64,000 bases of DNA from Lumbricus terrestris (GCA_949752735.1 OX457038.1:20320012-20384011); one strand, 5' to 3'. Shown: positions 1-12,071, counted from the stretch's first letter. Translations and numbers: made by a program. Notes: generated by a model from the sequence alone, not told the origin.

Positions 1-880
1 TCACGAAGTTTGAACTTCGACCACATCATTCATGTCTTAAGTGTCATTCGAATCTCTCGATGGTAATTTAATAGACTATAGTCATTAATAATTTTTTCAT
101 GGCGTTACGTAACGTTCAGCTACCCCCACCCACCCACTCACGTAACGTTTCGTAACGTTTTCAATTACCCCACCCACCCACCCACCCACCCTCGAGCGTT
201 ACTTAATTATGCAATGACCCCATTTAATAGTGAATTTTTATACATGAAATACCGTAGAAGCTGGATTAATGAAAAGACGCATGTGAAATGGAAGCTGGAT
301 GAAGGCTCTGCATGGATATTTTTTATATATGAAATGGAAGCTGGATTGATGAAAATAACGCTTTAGATACAAGGGTATTTTCATAGCTGAAATAGAAGCT
401 GGATTAATGAAAGATGCATCACATATGGAGGTTGATTTAAGGAATCTTATGGATGAAATTGAAGATGGATACATCATGAAACACATGAATGAAAGACATC
501 AATTCAGCTTCCATTTCTTAAGCATTTTTTTCGCCAATCCAGCCTCCTTTTCTCAAGTTTTTCTCTTCACTAGAGCTCTATTTCAGTCACAAAAAAGCCA
601 TCCACCTCTATTTCAGCAATAAAATACCCTCATCCAGCTTCCATTTAAACACCGTTTTGTCCGTACCATTTTGTCCGTACCATTTTGTCCGCTACCATTT
701 TGTCCTAGAACCGTTTGAAGGAGTTGGTTCAGTTGAATGGATCTCTTTATCAGACTAATCTGAAGATCTCCTCAATATTTCTAAGTCTAAACTTAAAACT
801 CATGTCTAAGTACTATGATTAGCCATTAGATTGTAATGTGCATCGATCTTCAAGTAAGATTTGTTTTATTAAGGCGTGTT
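1..880. repeat. Diffuse tandem repeats, no gene
   Basis: Positions 121-195 are C-rich CCCA/CCCACC repeats. From about 240 to 640 a degenerate unit of the type GAAATGGAAGCTGGATTAATGAAA recurs, with inverted copies near 505-525 and 630-650. At 654-705 a 16-bp unit (CCATTTTGTCCGTA) is repeated three to four times. No exon is visible. Confidence 0.6.
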
Positions 881-1022
881 CGAGAAGATCTGAAGTGCTT
901 GAAGATGACGGTGGAGGATGCTGTTCGGATGGCGATGGACCGGGAGGAGTGGAGAGGCTGCGTTGCCCGATGTGCAGTTCTGCACGGGAGGGACTAAGTA
1001 CTATATATACTAAGTAAGTAAG
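881..1022 (+). mobile_element. LINE relic: C-terminal end of an RTE/L1-type polyprotein with TAAG tail
   Basis: An uninterrupted 38-codon stretch ends in a stop at 995-997 and includes VEDAVRMAMDREEWRGCVAR, then HGRD. This is the typical last segment of RTE/L1-like reverse-transcriptase polyproteins (A.DRE.WR...). It is followed by a TAAG/TAAGTAAG tail, as expected for a 3' end. Everything upstream of residue 1 of the relic is lost. Confidence 0.65.
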
Positions 1023-3378
1023 TGTTGTATTGTACTGTACTGTGTAGGCCTAGTGCGAATGCTTCCTAGAATTACAGCCATCAACAATGACTAGCCAAAA
1101 CAGAATAGGTCTACAGTAAATAAAATACTCGGTTATTTTTTAACTTAAAGAGTAACTATAGTGGCTTAATTATCAGTTACTAGTAAATTTTCCAAAGTAA
1201 CTATTTGTAGGCAAAACTAGGCATAGTTACTTTTTCCTTTCCATCAACCAGTTACAGTACTGGACTGAGTTACTGTTGAAAAGTAACAATCTAACAAACA
1301 TTCGCCAATATAATTATGCGGAGATTTATGTATAAAAGATAGTCAAATAAAGTAATCAACGTGGTTAAAACCAATTACTTTATAGACATCATGGAACATT
1401 ATTTCACATTTACAGCAAACTATTGTGGCTATGATATGTGGTGCCATCTACCGGTACTGTCTACAGCAGCAGCAGCTGGTACATGCATCAATAAGAATAG
1501 ACAAAATCAGTATCAGTTAGGATTATATGTAACGGTTTCAGAAGTTTCTATGCAAACGAGTTCGGAATTCACATCGAAACAACAAAGCCTAATAAACTGT
1601 CTTCAAACTTGTCACCTGCAGTTACTTATTTAGAAATTTCCCAGAGTCCAATGTCACAACTTAAGCATGCTCACATTTTTCCCCGGCAGACCAGTTAATC
1701 TGAAATACAAAGAGACGTTCAGAGCTTTTCAACCATCTATTGCATGCACAGAACATTTCAAGCTATTTATTGACTATTTATTGACCAAATACAGATCTTG
1801 CATGATAAAAATTTGGTGAAACAGAGTCATGATCAATGGTCTTAAACTCATCCGAGTAAAACCAAGTAAACCTTGCTCAAGAATCTAAACGCTGATAACA
1901 TTTGCTAAACACGTACAGAAATATCTTCAGGGTAGAAAGACTTGTAAAAGAAAACAGGTATTAATGTACTGCATGATGCATTATAAATGTGCACTTATGT
2001 AGTCTTGTTGTATGTAATGAGCATTTATATGGACTTTCAGTCATAAATTGAAAATAAATCACAATATAAAATGATATGTGGCAATGTAGGGCAAACCATA
2101 GGCAAACAAATGCTTTAAATTGATTCAACGGAGAACAGTTTAAGCAGAATTGCTAGATCTCAAATAAGATTATTATGATTAATTAGCAAATTCTAACACA
2201 CCAGTTTTAACGCACAAAATATTGACCAATGGCGCATCAAAACCGAAGCCAAAATCAGGTTAACAGGCAGAAAGTTAGTCTATGGTGGATAAGCAATCTG
2301 AAGAGGAAATGTCTAAAGTTGATAATGAAATGCTATAAGTGATTGAGCAGAATGGACCACCACAAGGAAAGTTCCAAAAACAAGTAAGTGAATTACAGTA
2401 ATCTAGGTGACTTGAAATTAATATATTTGCACGAGATATCTGTGAGGACATGGCAACACATCGCTAATTAATGCAGTCTTGATGGAAGCCAATAAACTCC
2501 TCCCTAACCCATAAGACTGAATTTCTGTTACATAAAAAAATTAGATTGGCTCATATATTTAAAACTGGATGGCCCAATTGTTGAGCTTTAGACCCTGTTT
2601 TAAATTCTCTCACGGACCATGTAAATACGGTAGTATTTGTAAGTACCAAGTCAGCATATGTACCAATCAATTCAATTCAATTCAATTCAATTGGTTTATT
2701 GATCCACCACAAAAGCAAAGACAAGCAGACATTTTTGCTTTCAGGATAGTACACACAGTGATTAATTGCGAGTTGACATTTGCGATGGTATGAACTGGTG
2801 AGCAACCAATACTGTGTGTGGCAGAACCAATAGGCTACCCGAAGGGAATGATCCCGCTAGTGGGGCCTATTTACCAAAAAATATTCATTGTGGTAACAAT
2901 AGAAGATAAAAAAGCAGATGCAATATTAATTAATGGCGGTGCTTTTGAAAGCAAGTGAACAGTAGCAACGGGATACTTTCCCTCAAAAACATATCTCAAA
3001 AATATAATAATAAATAAACATGAACATAGGTTAAATAAAGTAGTTCATTTTACATTTTTTAATGTGTATGCACGGATTTGAATTTTAAACTGAGCGAGAC
3101 TCCTGGATGCACGAATACTATCCGGTATGGTATTCTATAAAAGAGGACCCAGATACTTAATAGAAAACTTTCTAGTGTTCGTTTTTGCAAAGACACTTAT
3201 GTAGGCTCTATCATTTCTAATGCATTTAGTATTCAGAAGCAACGATAGTATTACCTGTCTATTGTCAGGTAGAATCAGAACAATATAATGTCTCATAAAT
3301 AAGTTGATGCAATTGAGAGCAGGTTACCAAACATAAGCAACAGCCAAGGATTATTATTCTGCTAGACTGACTTTCAAC
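1023..3378. other. Non-coding intergenic or intronic sequence with one LINE-type tail
   Basis: AT-rich sequence without exon-like reading frames. At 2664-2695 there is an (ATTCA)n run next to TTGGTTTATTGATCCACC, which resembles the 3' tail of a minus-strand LINE; degraded repeat sequence probably continues to about 3300. Confidence 0.4.
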
Positions 3379-3535
3379 CAGTGGCGTAACTAGGAACTCG
3401 GGGGCCCCTGGACAAAATGTGAATATTGAAATGTATTATCACTTACAGTGGCGTAACTATATGAACTCTGGGGCCTCTACACTCGGGGGCCCCTAGACTT
3501 TGTCTTACCCAGTCTACCCTATTGTTACGCCACTG
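3379..3535. mobile_element. hAT-like MITE, CAGTGGCGTAAC ends, TSD CTTTCAAC
   Basis: The 157-bp element starts CAGTGGCGTAACTA and ends GTTACGCCACTG, an inverted pair. Identical 8-bp copies of CTTTCAAC flank it at 3371-3378 and 3536-3543. An extra left terminus, CAGTGGCGTAACTA, lies inside at 3446-3459. Short length, CAG...CTG ends and an 8-bp duplication are hAT features. Confidence 0.85.
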
Positions 3536-4933
3536 CTTTCAACCAACAAACGAGCATCAATAAATCTGATTGCTGTCACAAAAAGCCACTATCACCAAAA
3601 TTACATCTAGACTTTGGTGTGTTGGTTGCGATATGGCAGACTGAAGTCTTGCAATTAAAACCATTAATTGATCAGATTATTGCATCTGTTAAACTTTCAA
3701 CTAAATGAAATATCATATTTCACAATTGCAAAGTTGGAAAGACTATCAGCATAATCAGCCGGTTTTCGTTAGGCAGATCCAGGTCTTGTTATCTGGATGA
3801 AGTTTGTGGCTTTGACTTTAGAAAAAGAGGATTTACTAGGGAAGGAATTCTGAGCAAATTCAAGCATTCTAAAGTTATCTCAATGAAATGCATCCATTAA
3901 AATTCGAAACTCAACAATAAAACACCTTAATTTACAAAGAAAGACCTCAGATGGACAATGGAAATTCTACAACACTAGAAAACGGTGAAATTTTATATGC
4001 AAATAAACTCTACTATTCGTGACAAACTGAAGCTGGCAACAAATGAAAACCTAACGCACACAAAACTTAATTGGAAAACGGAATAGTCCAAGTGATATAG
4101 GTCACAAAACAATATCTTCTTAAGAAACAACTTTCTGCCAACTAATGTGCTCTTTAATGTTCTGGCCTTTGTGATGACCTTATTAACAACAATTAAAATT
4201 ATTTTGAGCAATGGAAAATGGAAATCTCTCACAAGAAAAAAAATTAAAACCTGCAGGTATTAAATCTATTTCTCATGGCTTCAGTAGAAAAACTGAAAGA
4301 CATTCGAAAACAAAATTAATACAAAACTAGCACACAAAACGTTTTTTACATCAATGGACATTTGTCAGAACTTCAAAGAACTAACATAACGAAATTTTAA
4401 AGCAAGATTAAAATATAAACATATTGGAATGTGAGAATATTCATTAGATCTAAGCAAATTTCATATAAAATTATACTGCAAAAGATGCAAGATAAAAAGA
4501 TAAATCTGATTCACGATGTGTGCTGTGCTGTGAGCTATAGGTCCATCTATTATGGTGGCCATGTCGCATGAAAAGCAAGTTGAAAATAGGACACAACAGC
4601 GCATGATCTGATACTTCTGATATGAGTTTTTGATATCAATATCTAAACATTTGTAATAACTGAATACTCAAATTGATTTACTACAAAGTTCTCACTTGAT
4701 GCTTTTAGTTATTCATGGCTGATGTTCAAAGAAAAAATAGAATTCAAGAGGGTTGTTACTGTCTGGCTCGATAGGCAAAGCAATTGAAACATACGCATAT
4801 CGCATGTAACTGAAATATTACAGGTATGCAATATGCATGCACCCTCTGAACTAATTTTCTGTTCTGGTCATGCATGACAACACGTGCTTGCCATATTCTG
4901 CTAAAAGTTTATAGCATAAAATTCATTGTCCGT

Positions 4934-5150
4934 ATGTGCACTTGGGATAGCGACCCCTTCAAGGTTCCTACTCAGAAACGCTCCCGACTACAGCGTGGAC
5001 ACTGAATCGGAGTTTCATGCCGAAGCACTGAGCAATTGAGAGTGAAGGACTTGTCCAAGGTCCCTACATGGCGGTTTGAGGTGAATTCGAACCTGCAACC
5101 CTCTGGCTGCAAGGCAACGAACATACCCACTACACCACCGTGCCACACCG
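4934..5150 (-). mobile_element. tRNA-derived SINE sharing a LINE 3' tail
   Basis: Reverse complement of the SINE at 9598-9815. Its head, read on the minus strand, contains the A-box-like GGTGTAGTGGGTATG and B-box-like GGTTCGAATTC. It ends in the tail GGGAGCGTTTCTGAGTAG...CTTGAAGG, which is also the 3' end of the LINE at 12.97-14.19 kb. It lies in a region with no exons. Confidence 0.75.
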
Positions 5151-6893
5151 TTGACCGCAAAAACAAGTTCATTATATTCAAGTTATAAAAGAATCATACA
5201 CAAACAAAATAACATGAAATAAAATTTTAAATTCTAACAAGTGTTTTAATTGAGGTACAGATTATTAATAACTGTAATAGAAACAAATGATTTAGACTTT
5301 CTAACTCAGATTTACTACACCGGAACACTACTGCAAAAGAATCGCAAAACAAAGGAAACACCGTAGGAAGAGACAGGAGTATACTGTAATCATAATCTCA
5401 AGACTTCTACAAAAATGCAAAAAGTTGTGGGAATCAGTTTACTCACAGACGCATATGGATTGCTGCCACATCCGTATTGTTAAGCGCCACCATTTTGTGG
5501 CAAGCGTCCAGGTTTCTATGGTCAGTGGCCATCTTAGGGTATACGTTCAATCCTACACACCCTGTGTTTACTCATTGTGTCACACCAGAACCGTAGGAGA
5601 GGAAATCACAACCATACATGGAACAGTCATTACGTAACCACTTGAAAAAGAATTGTGGAATGTGTTGAAGAATTGTTCGATGGCTGATGGATTGGAATTA
5701 ATCATCACAGATCAAGTGCAAACAGTTTTCCACCAGTCACCATGCTGCTACAATTAGACATCCATGATCCTTACATGTTGGGCATTTCTCCTGGTCAGGC
5801 CTTACTTCCTTTTAAGTCTTTTTCTTGTCTGGCTTCTTCTCGTCTTCTCTTCTGTACTATGAAATACTGGCTGGAATAAATAAAATCCAGAAAGCCATCT
5901 CAACGCTACACTTCGGTGACAGTACCTCCGACAAAGCACTGACTAACAAAAACTGCAAGTGGTTATGGCAAAGCTGAAACAATTGTTGTCACAACCACAT
6001 CATCAAAACAAATCCAAAGTTACTCTTTGGCTGTATAGAACATGTTAAGTCTAAAGTTGGTCTGTACAACTCTGTACAAGTGTTTACAGCCTGGCACACA
6101 ATGCCCGTCTGGTTCTTATGCAACTCATTGGGTTCCAGGGCACTTTACCATCTGTATGCAAGTAAAGATCTGCATTCTCACCTCTGCGTAAAATTGACAG
6201 CTAACGAGAATGTCTGTATATATTGTTTACAACTAATATATGTACAGTTAGGGAGAGTTTAGATGTGTACAATATCCTTCAGCAATGCTGTACAGTTAAT
6301 CATAGGTTTAAAAAACTATGATTTTCTTCTGTTTTCAATGAGACGGCTAAAAAATCCATGCAACGAGCACTTCAGTCAGCGCTGAGAAGATTTGCAGTGG
6401 CCCATCATTTGGTGTAGAAGGTGGAGTTGTCATTCCCATCATCAATCCTTTGAACTGTCATTGGTACTGCATCTGTAAATGGAAATTGACCAATTCATCA
6501 AGCGACACCACAGTAAGCTTCACCTACTTTATATGCAATATTCTTTTGTTTGACACTTTTGTGACAATCAGTTGCGACTTTCCCATCGCTTTTAGTATCT
6601 TTCGCACTCTGAGTATTAAAATGCTTCAGAACAACTAGAGTGCTTTTGAAATTGAGCAGATGTATTGATAAATGACTGCATTCGTTTACTTGTGGGCAAA
6701 CTGGCAAAAAATGTTTGAATGGGTGCTACATCAAGGCTGATATTGATCTGATTGATTGATGTGGCTGAACAAGCCAACGTAACTCTATGTGTGCATAGAC
6801 ATGTAATGATAGATGTGCAGTAGCTGTCCTGTGACCAGATCACTCAATCTAGTCCTTCTATTACATAAAATACAGAGAAAGTTTGGCAGACAA
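5151..6893. other. Non-coding stretch between the last exon seen and the left repeats
   Basis: No exon passed a splice-site and frame test here. A good acceptor (TTTCCATTTACAG, minus strand, near 6480) precedes only short open frames. This could hide a small terminal exon but does not join cleanly to the last certain exon. Confidence 0.35.
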
Positions 6894-6942
6894 CAGACAG
6901 ACAGGCAGACAGGCAGACAGACAGACAGACAGACACACACAA
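6894..6942. repeat. (CAGA)n microsatellite
   Basis: Tetranucleotide ACAG/CAGA repeats, imperfect. They lie just past the presumed splice donor of the last cytoplasmic exon and create a spurious CLSVCLS peptide extension. Confidence 0.9.
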
Positions 6943-6955
6943 ACAGATGAAATAC

Positions 6956-7541
6956 CCAATCTGCTGGAGCAGTAGTGATTTCTGTGGCTCCCTCGTTCCA
7001 CTGTAGTTTCCAGGTGCAGGGGACGGTGGAGTGTGGTAAACGCTTTCCTTCTGGTTATCCAGCAGTCCATCCGTATCACTGTAGAACCTGTGCGTTCCAC
7101 TCTGTACAATCATTTTGCCGACATTGGACGAATACGGTTCTGGCTCGCTGGCGGCATGCAGCGAGCAGTCCGTTGTGTACCCTGGTCCAGGTTGTGGAAT
7201 ACCCTCCCTGCTGATTGGCTGGAAACTGTTGCGTACGCCACTGTACGTTACGTCGATGTCACAGTCGTCTGAATTGTCATCAGAAAAACTGCAGCCAGGC
7301 AGGCGGTCGCAGTCAGAGTAGAAGAGCGAGGAGGCCCTCTGGTGGCTCGGGTAGGTTGGAATCGGGACGTCAGATGATCCGGAGAAGAAATGTGGCTGGT
7401 TGTGGTGGTGGTGGTGGTGCTGGTATATGCCGTCTGGTGGTAGAGGTGGCTTCACCGTGTGGAAGGGATAGCGACGAAGCGATGGATAGATTGGAGATGA
7501 GTTTTGGATGAAAGTGTTGTAGCAGTTGTTCATGGCTATTG
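6956..7541 (-). CDS. robo: Robo exon: cytoplasmic tail, last exon seen
   Basis: The acceptor TGTTTTAACAG joins the previous exon in phase 1, giving ...DSLKAIAMNNCYNTFIQ. About 195 codons follow, rich in serine, proline and histidine: HTVKPPLPPDGIYQ, a six-histidine run, FYSDCDRLPG, an acidic DDNSDDCDIDVTYSG, and YHTPPSPAPGNYSG. Proline motifs of this type bind SH3/EVH1 proteins in Robo tails, but I cannot equate any with a named CC motif. The end is set at a GG/GTATTTC donor because the frame then runs into a CTGT microsatellite and stops near 6844. The end is therefore uncertain. Confidence 0.75.
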
Positions 7542-8450
7542 CTGTTAAAACAATAACAATAACAATAACTCTTGCATGTCAATATCATACCATAGTCTCG
7601 GAGTTTGGCATTCCTTTGTCACATTTAATCGTTTTAATATCTTTCTTACTCTTTGCGACGCTTTCATTCAATCATCCTGACTTTTTGCAGACTCAACTGA
7701 TTCCATCTGTCAATTTGCAAAACTATTTAAGGGTAGAATAATTTTTACAATAATAATAATATCATAATTCAAAGTTTCACTTCAAACATTAAATACTGGT
7801 ATATTGTAAATTACTATCCTAACTATCATATGAAATCAGTTAATAGAGTTTAATATTATCACACTAAAAACAAAACAATCCAAACAATGAATTACTAAAA
7901 AAAATATATGTACTTGCACATATTTTTCCCTATATCTGACTTTTGTCATTTTTTAAAAGTTGTATTGCTTGAGAATGTCACTGTTGCCGTTAATTTCAGT
8001 GTATGTCTCATCAATTCAATCCATGTACATAATGAATTCACAGATACTGAGGGTATGATCATATAAAACAATGGTAACTTTCTGGTGTGAAGAGTGGAAC
8101 ATCAAAATACCTGCCAACCCCCGTAAAGGTTCACTCAACAACCGTCGATTCCCTGGGTGGCGACTGTAAATTGAGCTGTAGGATATACGGATGCATTGCA
8201 CGACTGCCATACAGTTAAATTAATTCTGTTAAACATCTTATCGTCTGTAATTACTATCATACAAAATCATACTGCAGCCAATCAATTGAGTTTAATAGAC
8301 ATGAATCTATATAAATAAAAATGTAAAAAGTTACAGTTTGTTACATCGGTTCTCGGAGAGTTCTGAACCGATTCCTTTTAAAATTTTCGCAAACCGTTCC
8401 ATTCGAACACCTCCGGTTTTTTTTATGCCTTTTGGGGAAAAGCGCAATCT

Positions 8451-9000
8451 TTACGACCCAAAAACACAACTTTTAATTCCATGCGATTGACGTCGATGGA
8501 GTCCAGCCATTTCGAGTTTGAACCTTCACGCATTCTTCGGGCGCGTTTCAAACGCAAGCATTCGTCAAAACGTGTAGCCGACGGTCTGCTATAGCGCAAT
8601 TTTATATGTAACTGTCGGTTTTGGCAAAAATCGTCCATTTGCGGCCGTTTTCCGCGCGTCTTTCTACAGTGGCTACAGGGGACGGAAGGGGAGGGACGGG
8701 AGGGGAGGAGAGGGAGGAATTACGACCCAAAAACACAACTTTTAATTCCATGCGATTGACGTCGATGGAGTCCAGCCATTTCGAGTTTGAACCTTCATAT
8801 ATATTCTTCGGGCGCGTTTCAAACGCAAGCATTCTTCAAAACGTGTAGCCGACGGTCTGCTATATAGCGCAATTTTATATGTAACTGTCGGTTTTGGCAA
8901 AATCGTCCATTTGCGGCCGTTTTCCGCGCGTCTTTCTACAGTGGCTACAGGGGACGGAAGGGGAGGGACGGGAGAGGAGGAGAGGACGGGGGAGGAAGGC
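8451..9000. repeat. 269-bp tandem duplication inside a larger dispersed repeat
   Basis: A unit starting TTACGACCCAAAAACACAAC occurs at 8451 and again at 8720, each running through GCGATTGACGTCGATGGAGT and GGCAAAATCGTCCATTTGCG to a polypurine run. The surrounding repeat appears to span about 8340-9120. Its right end reads GCGTGGCCGGGTACAGCTAGT. CTAGT could be a Helitron 3' end (CTAG before a T), but I do not see the required terminal hairpin clearly. Confidence 0.7.
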
Positions 9001-9076
9001 GAGGAGAGGAAGGGGAGGGGGAAAGAGAGGGGAAGGGGAAGGAGAAAGGGGAGGGGACGTAGGAAGGGAGGGTTGG
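8945..9076 (+). repeat. Polypurine tract
   Basis: About 130 bases almost entirely G and A on the plus strand. It lies about 90 bp downstream, in the sense direction, of the donor of the proximal cytoplasmic exon; the transcript there would be pyrimidine-rich. Confidence 0.9.
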
Positions 9077-9169
9077 ACAGTCTTTTCAGCCACAGCAACG
9101 CGTGGCCGGGTACAGCTAGTAGATTATAGATTTTCATTATTGTATGAGAAGATAGAAAGTATTGGCAAC

Positions 9170-9478
9170 CCTTGAGGCTGTCTGAATCCATTGTCTGTGT
9201 CTCCAAGGCGCTTGCTCCAGTGGCCCCAGCTAATGGTGGCTTTGGCTTGATGATGTATGCCTCACAGAAGGGGTCCAGTTCACCGGGAAGGGGGCGTCTG
9301 GCCAGGGACGAGTCCAGCATACCCCCACCCTGCTTCAAGTCAGCAGCCGGTTGAGAAGTCAGAGAAGATCCGTCATAGATGCTCTTTGTCATCGAATTTG
9401 CTCCAATTGACGAGATATTCTCGTAGATATTCTCCTTCCCATGTGATGTCTTGTCCTCTTTAGAACTCAGCGTATGTT
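9170..9478 (-). CDS. robo: Robo exon: proximal cytoplasmic tail
   Basis: The 309-bp exon, phase 1 to phase 1, reads EHTLSSKEDKTSHGKENIYE, NISSIGANSMTKSIYDGSSL and ends near TQTMDSDSLK. It is polar and low in hydrophobics, with tyrosines in IYENIS and SIYDGS that could be phosphorylated (inference). No CC1-type YATT motif is visible. Acceptor GTTGTCACCAG; the donor GTTGCCAATA is weak, but its phase fits the next exon. The frame continues open into a GA-rich repeat, which is not coding. Confidence 0.85.
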
Positions 9479-9597
9479 CTGGTGACAACAAAATTGTCCA
9501 TTTACAGGAAATTCTCAACGCAAATTGATCGGTTTTTAAGAAAACAAGATGAATAAAATCACTGTACATATGCAATATGCACGACAATGCATACGTG

Positions 9598-9815
9598 GGT
9601 GCGGTGGTGTAGTGGGTATGTTCGTTGCATTGCAGCTGTAAAGTTGCAGGTTAGAATCCACCTCAAGCCGCCATGTAGGGACCTTGGGCAAGTCCTTCAC
9701 GCGCAATTGCTCGGGCGCTTCGGCGTGAAACTCCGATTCAGTGTCCGTGCTGTAGTCGGGAGCGCTTCTGAGCAGATTTCCTGAAGGGGCGCTATAACAA
9801 GTGCACATACATACA
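9598..9815 (+). mobile_element. tRNA-derived SINE sharing a LINE 3' tail
   Basis: The head GGTGCGGTGGTGTAGTGGGT contains an A-box-like segment and GGTTAGAATCC is a B-box-like segment about 45 bp on, as in tRNA-derived SINEs. The body is AGGGACCTTGGGCAAGTCC. The tail GGGAGCGCTTCTGAGCAG...CTGAAGGGGCGCTATA matches the LINE at 12.97-14.19 kb. It sits in the 765-bp intron between the membrane and first cytoplasmic exons. The copy at 4934-5150 is the same family. Confidence 0.8.
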
Positions 9816-10243
9816 TGTCATTTGCACCAACAACACATTACATGGTCAATAGCAAAATATCATTATTACTGTTATTAGTACAGAAAAAATGTCATTGTGC
9901 AACGTGAATGTGAGGTGCACAAAAATATGTTTTCAAAATAAGAACTAGTCACAGTCAACAATTCGAAAGCAGAATATGCGAATAAGAATGGAATGAAACT
10001 TAAGAAAGAGAGCACATGGAATATTAAATTTCATGCACCTTGCTGTACTCCAATGGAGCATTCTTTTAAAGTACATGCTTGTTGTTGTCAATGCACATTG
10101 TAACAAAGCGGTTCACATGCTGTAAAAAAATGAATCAGCACAACATATTCCAACAATGAAAAAGATTGCATGCTTGGCCATGAATAATTGACATCACATA
10201 ACGAATTGAGACCATTTTGTGGAAGTATTGAAATGAAACTGAC

Positions 10244-10435
10244 CTGTGACGAGGTCGATTTGCTTCTTGTGTCCACTGGTGTACTTTGCATGTTGTTTGT
10301 TGTGATGTTTGTAGAGACAGACAATGAGAACACAGATCAAGAGCCAGAGGGCGCCACCAGCACAGATGATCACAGCAGCAAGGAACCAGGGTTGCTGTTC
10401 GATACCTTCAGGACTCAACTCCAGGACAGACTGAC
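10244..10435 (-). CDS. robo: Robo exon: juxtamembrane and transmembrane segment
   Basis: The 192-bp exon, phase 1 to phase 1, begins GQSVLELSPEGIEQQPWF and continues into a hydrophobic helix of about 24 residues (FLAAVIICAGGALWLLICVL followed by IVCLY), then a basic stop-transfer stretch KHHNKQHAKYTSGHKKQ. Hence this is the single membrane span that makes the protein type I. The intron just upstream in the sense direction carries a long triplet repeat starting about 55 bp from the acceptor. Donor GTCAGTTTC. Confidence 0.95.
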
Positions 10436-10459
10436 CTAACAGTCAAATTCATCCAAACT

Positions 10460-10694
10460 GCAATGTCTCTTAATTACGTGCACTAATTCTCATCATCATC
10501 GTCGTCATCGTCATCATCATCATCATTCGTCCTCATCCTCACCACCACCACCACCACCACCACCACCACCACCACCACCACCACCACCACCACCACCACC
10601 ACCACCACCACCACCACCACCACCACCACCACCACCACCACCACCATTATCATCGTCATCTGCAATGTCTCTTAATTACATTCACTAATTCTCA
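10460..10694. repeat. CAT/CAC triplet array between 34-bp direct repeats
   Basis: A 34-bp segment, TGCAATGTCTCTTAATTACG plus CACTAATTCTCA, occurs at 10460-10493 and again at 10661-10694 with two mismatches. Between them lie (CAT)/(GTC) triplets and a pure (CAC)n run of about 105 bp (10541-10645). In the sense direction this is a (GTG)n tract 55-225 bp upstream of the transmembrane exon. Confidence 0.9.
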
Positions 10695-11395
10695 CAGAAC
10701 AGATACGCGTGGCGTCATTGGACATATGAACCTGCCTGACGGCAGAGAACTAAAGAAGAAGAATTCTCATGCTCTGCCTACTCCGCTCCTTGAACCAGAA
10801 TGATGTCATTGACCTGCAATCAAGAACCACTTTGGCCCCAACTAAATCATTTGCCACCATTTGACCGCCCTCTGAAATACCTGCCCTTCCTCTCTATGTG
10901 TTTCCTTTCTCTCTTGATCAGTTCCTACATCACTGTGTCTAATGAAAACCAATTTCTTCTCTTGTGAAACTCGCACTGGAAGCGCTACTGTTTAGACTGT
11001 GAGTAGTGCAATACGAGTTTCAAATTACATTACATTATTTCTAAGAAATGGATTTGATCGGTCCTGTTTGATAGCTGCAAACTACTACATTGCTAAAAAC
11101 TGTAAGATGATTTCAAAAGAACATGTAATGCATCAGTTCGTCGCTAACAATTGTAAATTACACTTATTCATTATTGAATATTTCCAAACTAGTGTGCAAC
11201 TGCCATACTAGTAACTGCCATTTGATGAAGGCATGGAACAACAGCAAAATTATAATAATCATTATTAAAACACACATGGGACAAACAATACTGTAATTGC
11301 TCCTATTAATTAGTAGTAATGTCACTTATGAGAAGAAGGACAATTATGAAACAAGCACAGAACAAAAGGCAGTGACAATAGAGAGAACAACTGAC

Positions 11396-11561
11396 CGATA
11401 ACAATTGCTTCACTACGAACTCCCTCTCCAACTTTGGTGTGGGCTGCAATCTGGACATGATAAGCAATGTCCCTTGGAAGGTTACGGATTGCAACTTCGA
11501 AGATTGAGCTGTTCGTCCAGATGTCTTGATAAAACTGGCTGTCATTAGCACAAAGGTAGAT
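11396..11561 (-). CDS. robo: Robo exon: FN3-3, second half
   Basis: The 166-bp exon enters in phase 0 and leaves in phase 1. It reads IYLCANDSQFYQDIWTNSSI, FEVAIRNLPRDIAYHVQIAA, HTKVGEGVRSEAIVI. The L...I.Y.V.IAA.T..G.G..S pattern closes an FN3 domain and is followed by the juxtamembrane exon. Acceptor TTCATAG, donor GTCAGTTG. Confidence 0.92.
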
Positions 11562-12071
11562 CTATGAACACACAACAGGAGACCTTAATTGTAACCAAGA
11601 ATTATACTCCAATGTTCTTATATTACAAGGTGAATTTAAAAAAAATTAAGTGCAAATAACTCACAAAACATTGCACCGAATAAAAGCAACACTTCTGAGC
11701 TCCTTCACTACTCCAATCATATTTCCAGCACATTTCATGACCATTGCTTCAAGGCCTGTATTACTTAGCAAATGCATAATTGCACATATAACACACATTA
11801 GCTACTTTACCTTTCTCAAATTCATTCTATAGTGTGTCTAATATTTTTCTAATCCATTCCTAATTTCTTAACTTAATCTAAGTATTTGATTTCTGAGCTG
11901 GTATTACTTATCGCCAAAAATCGCTTTCCACCTTAGCAATGCACGGTTTGCACCACTGTCTCCGCTGGCCTTATCCCACCTTAGGTTCTGGCCTTGTATA
12001 CTGCTTTATTTACAGTAGATTCTATTGCACGCTTCTGAATTGAAGCACGATTAATACCTTATTGCATTTAC

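Noticed and set aside
6844..6955. Extension of the last robo exon to the stop at 6844
   Set aside because: The extra residues come from a CTGT microsatellite, and a GT donor lies exactly where normal coding sequence ends.
8742..9169. Continuation of the cytoplasmic exon frame to 8742
   Set aside because: The sequence is a dispersed repeat with a polypurine tract, and the next exon is in the phase expected from a donor at 9169.
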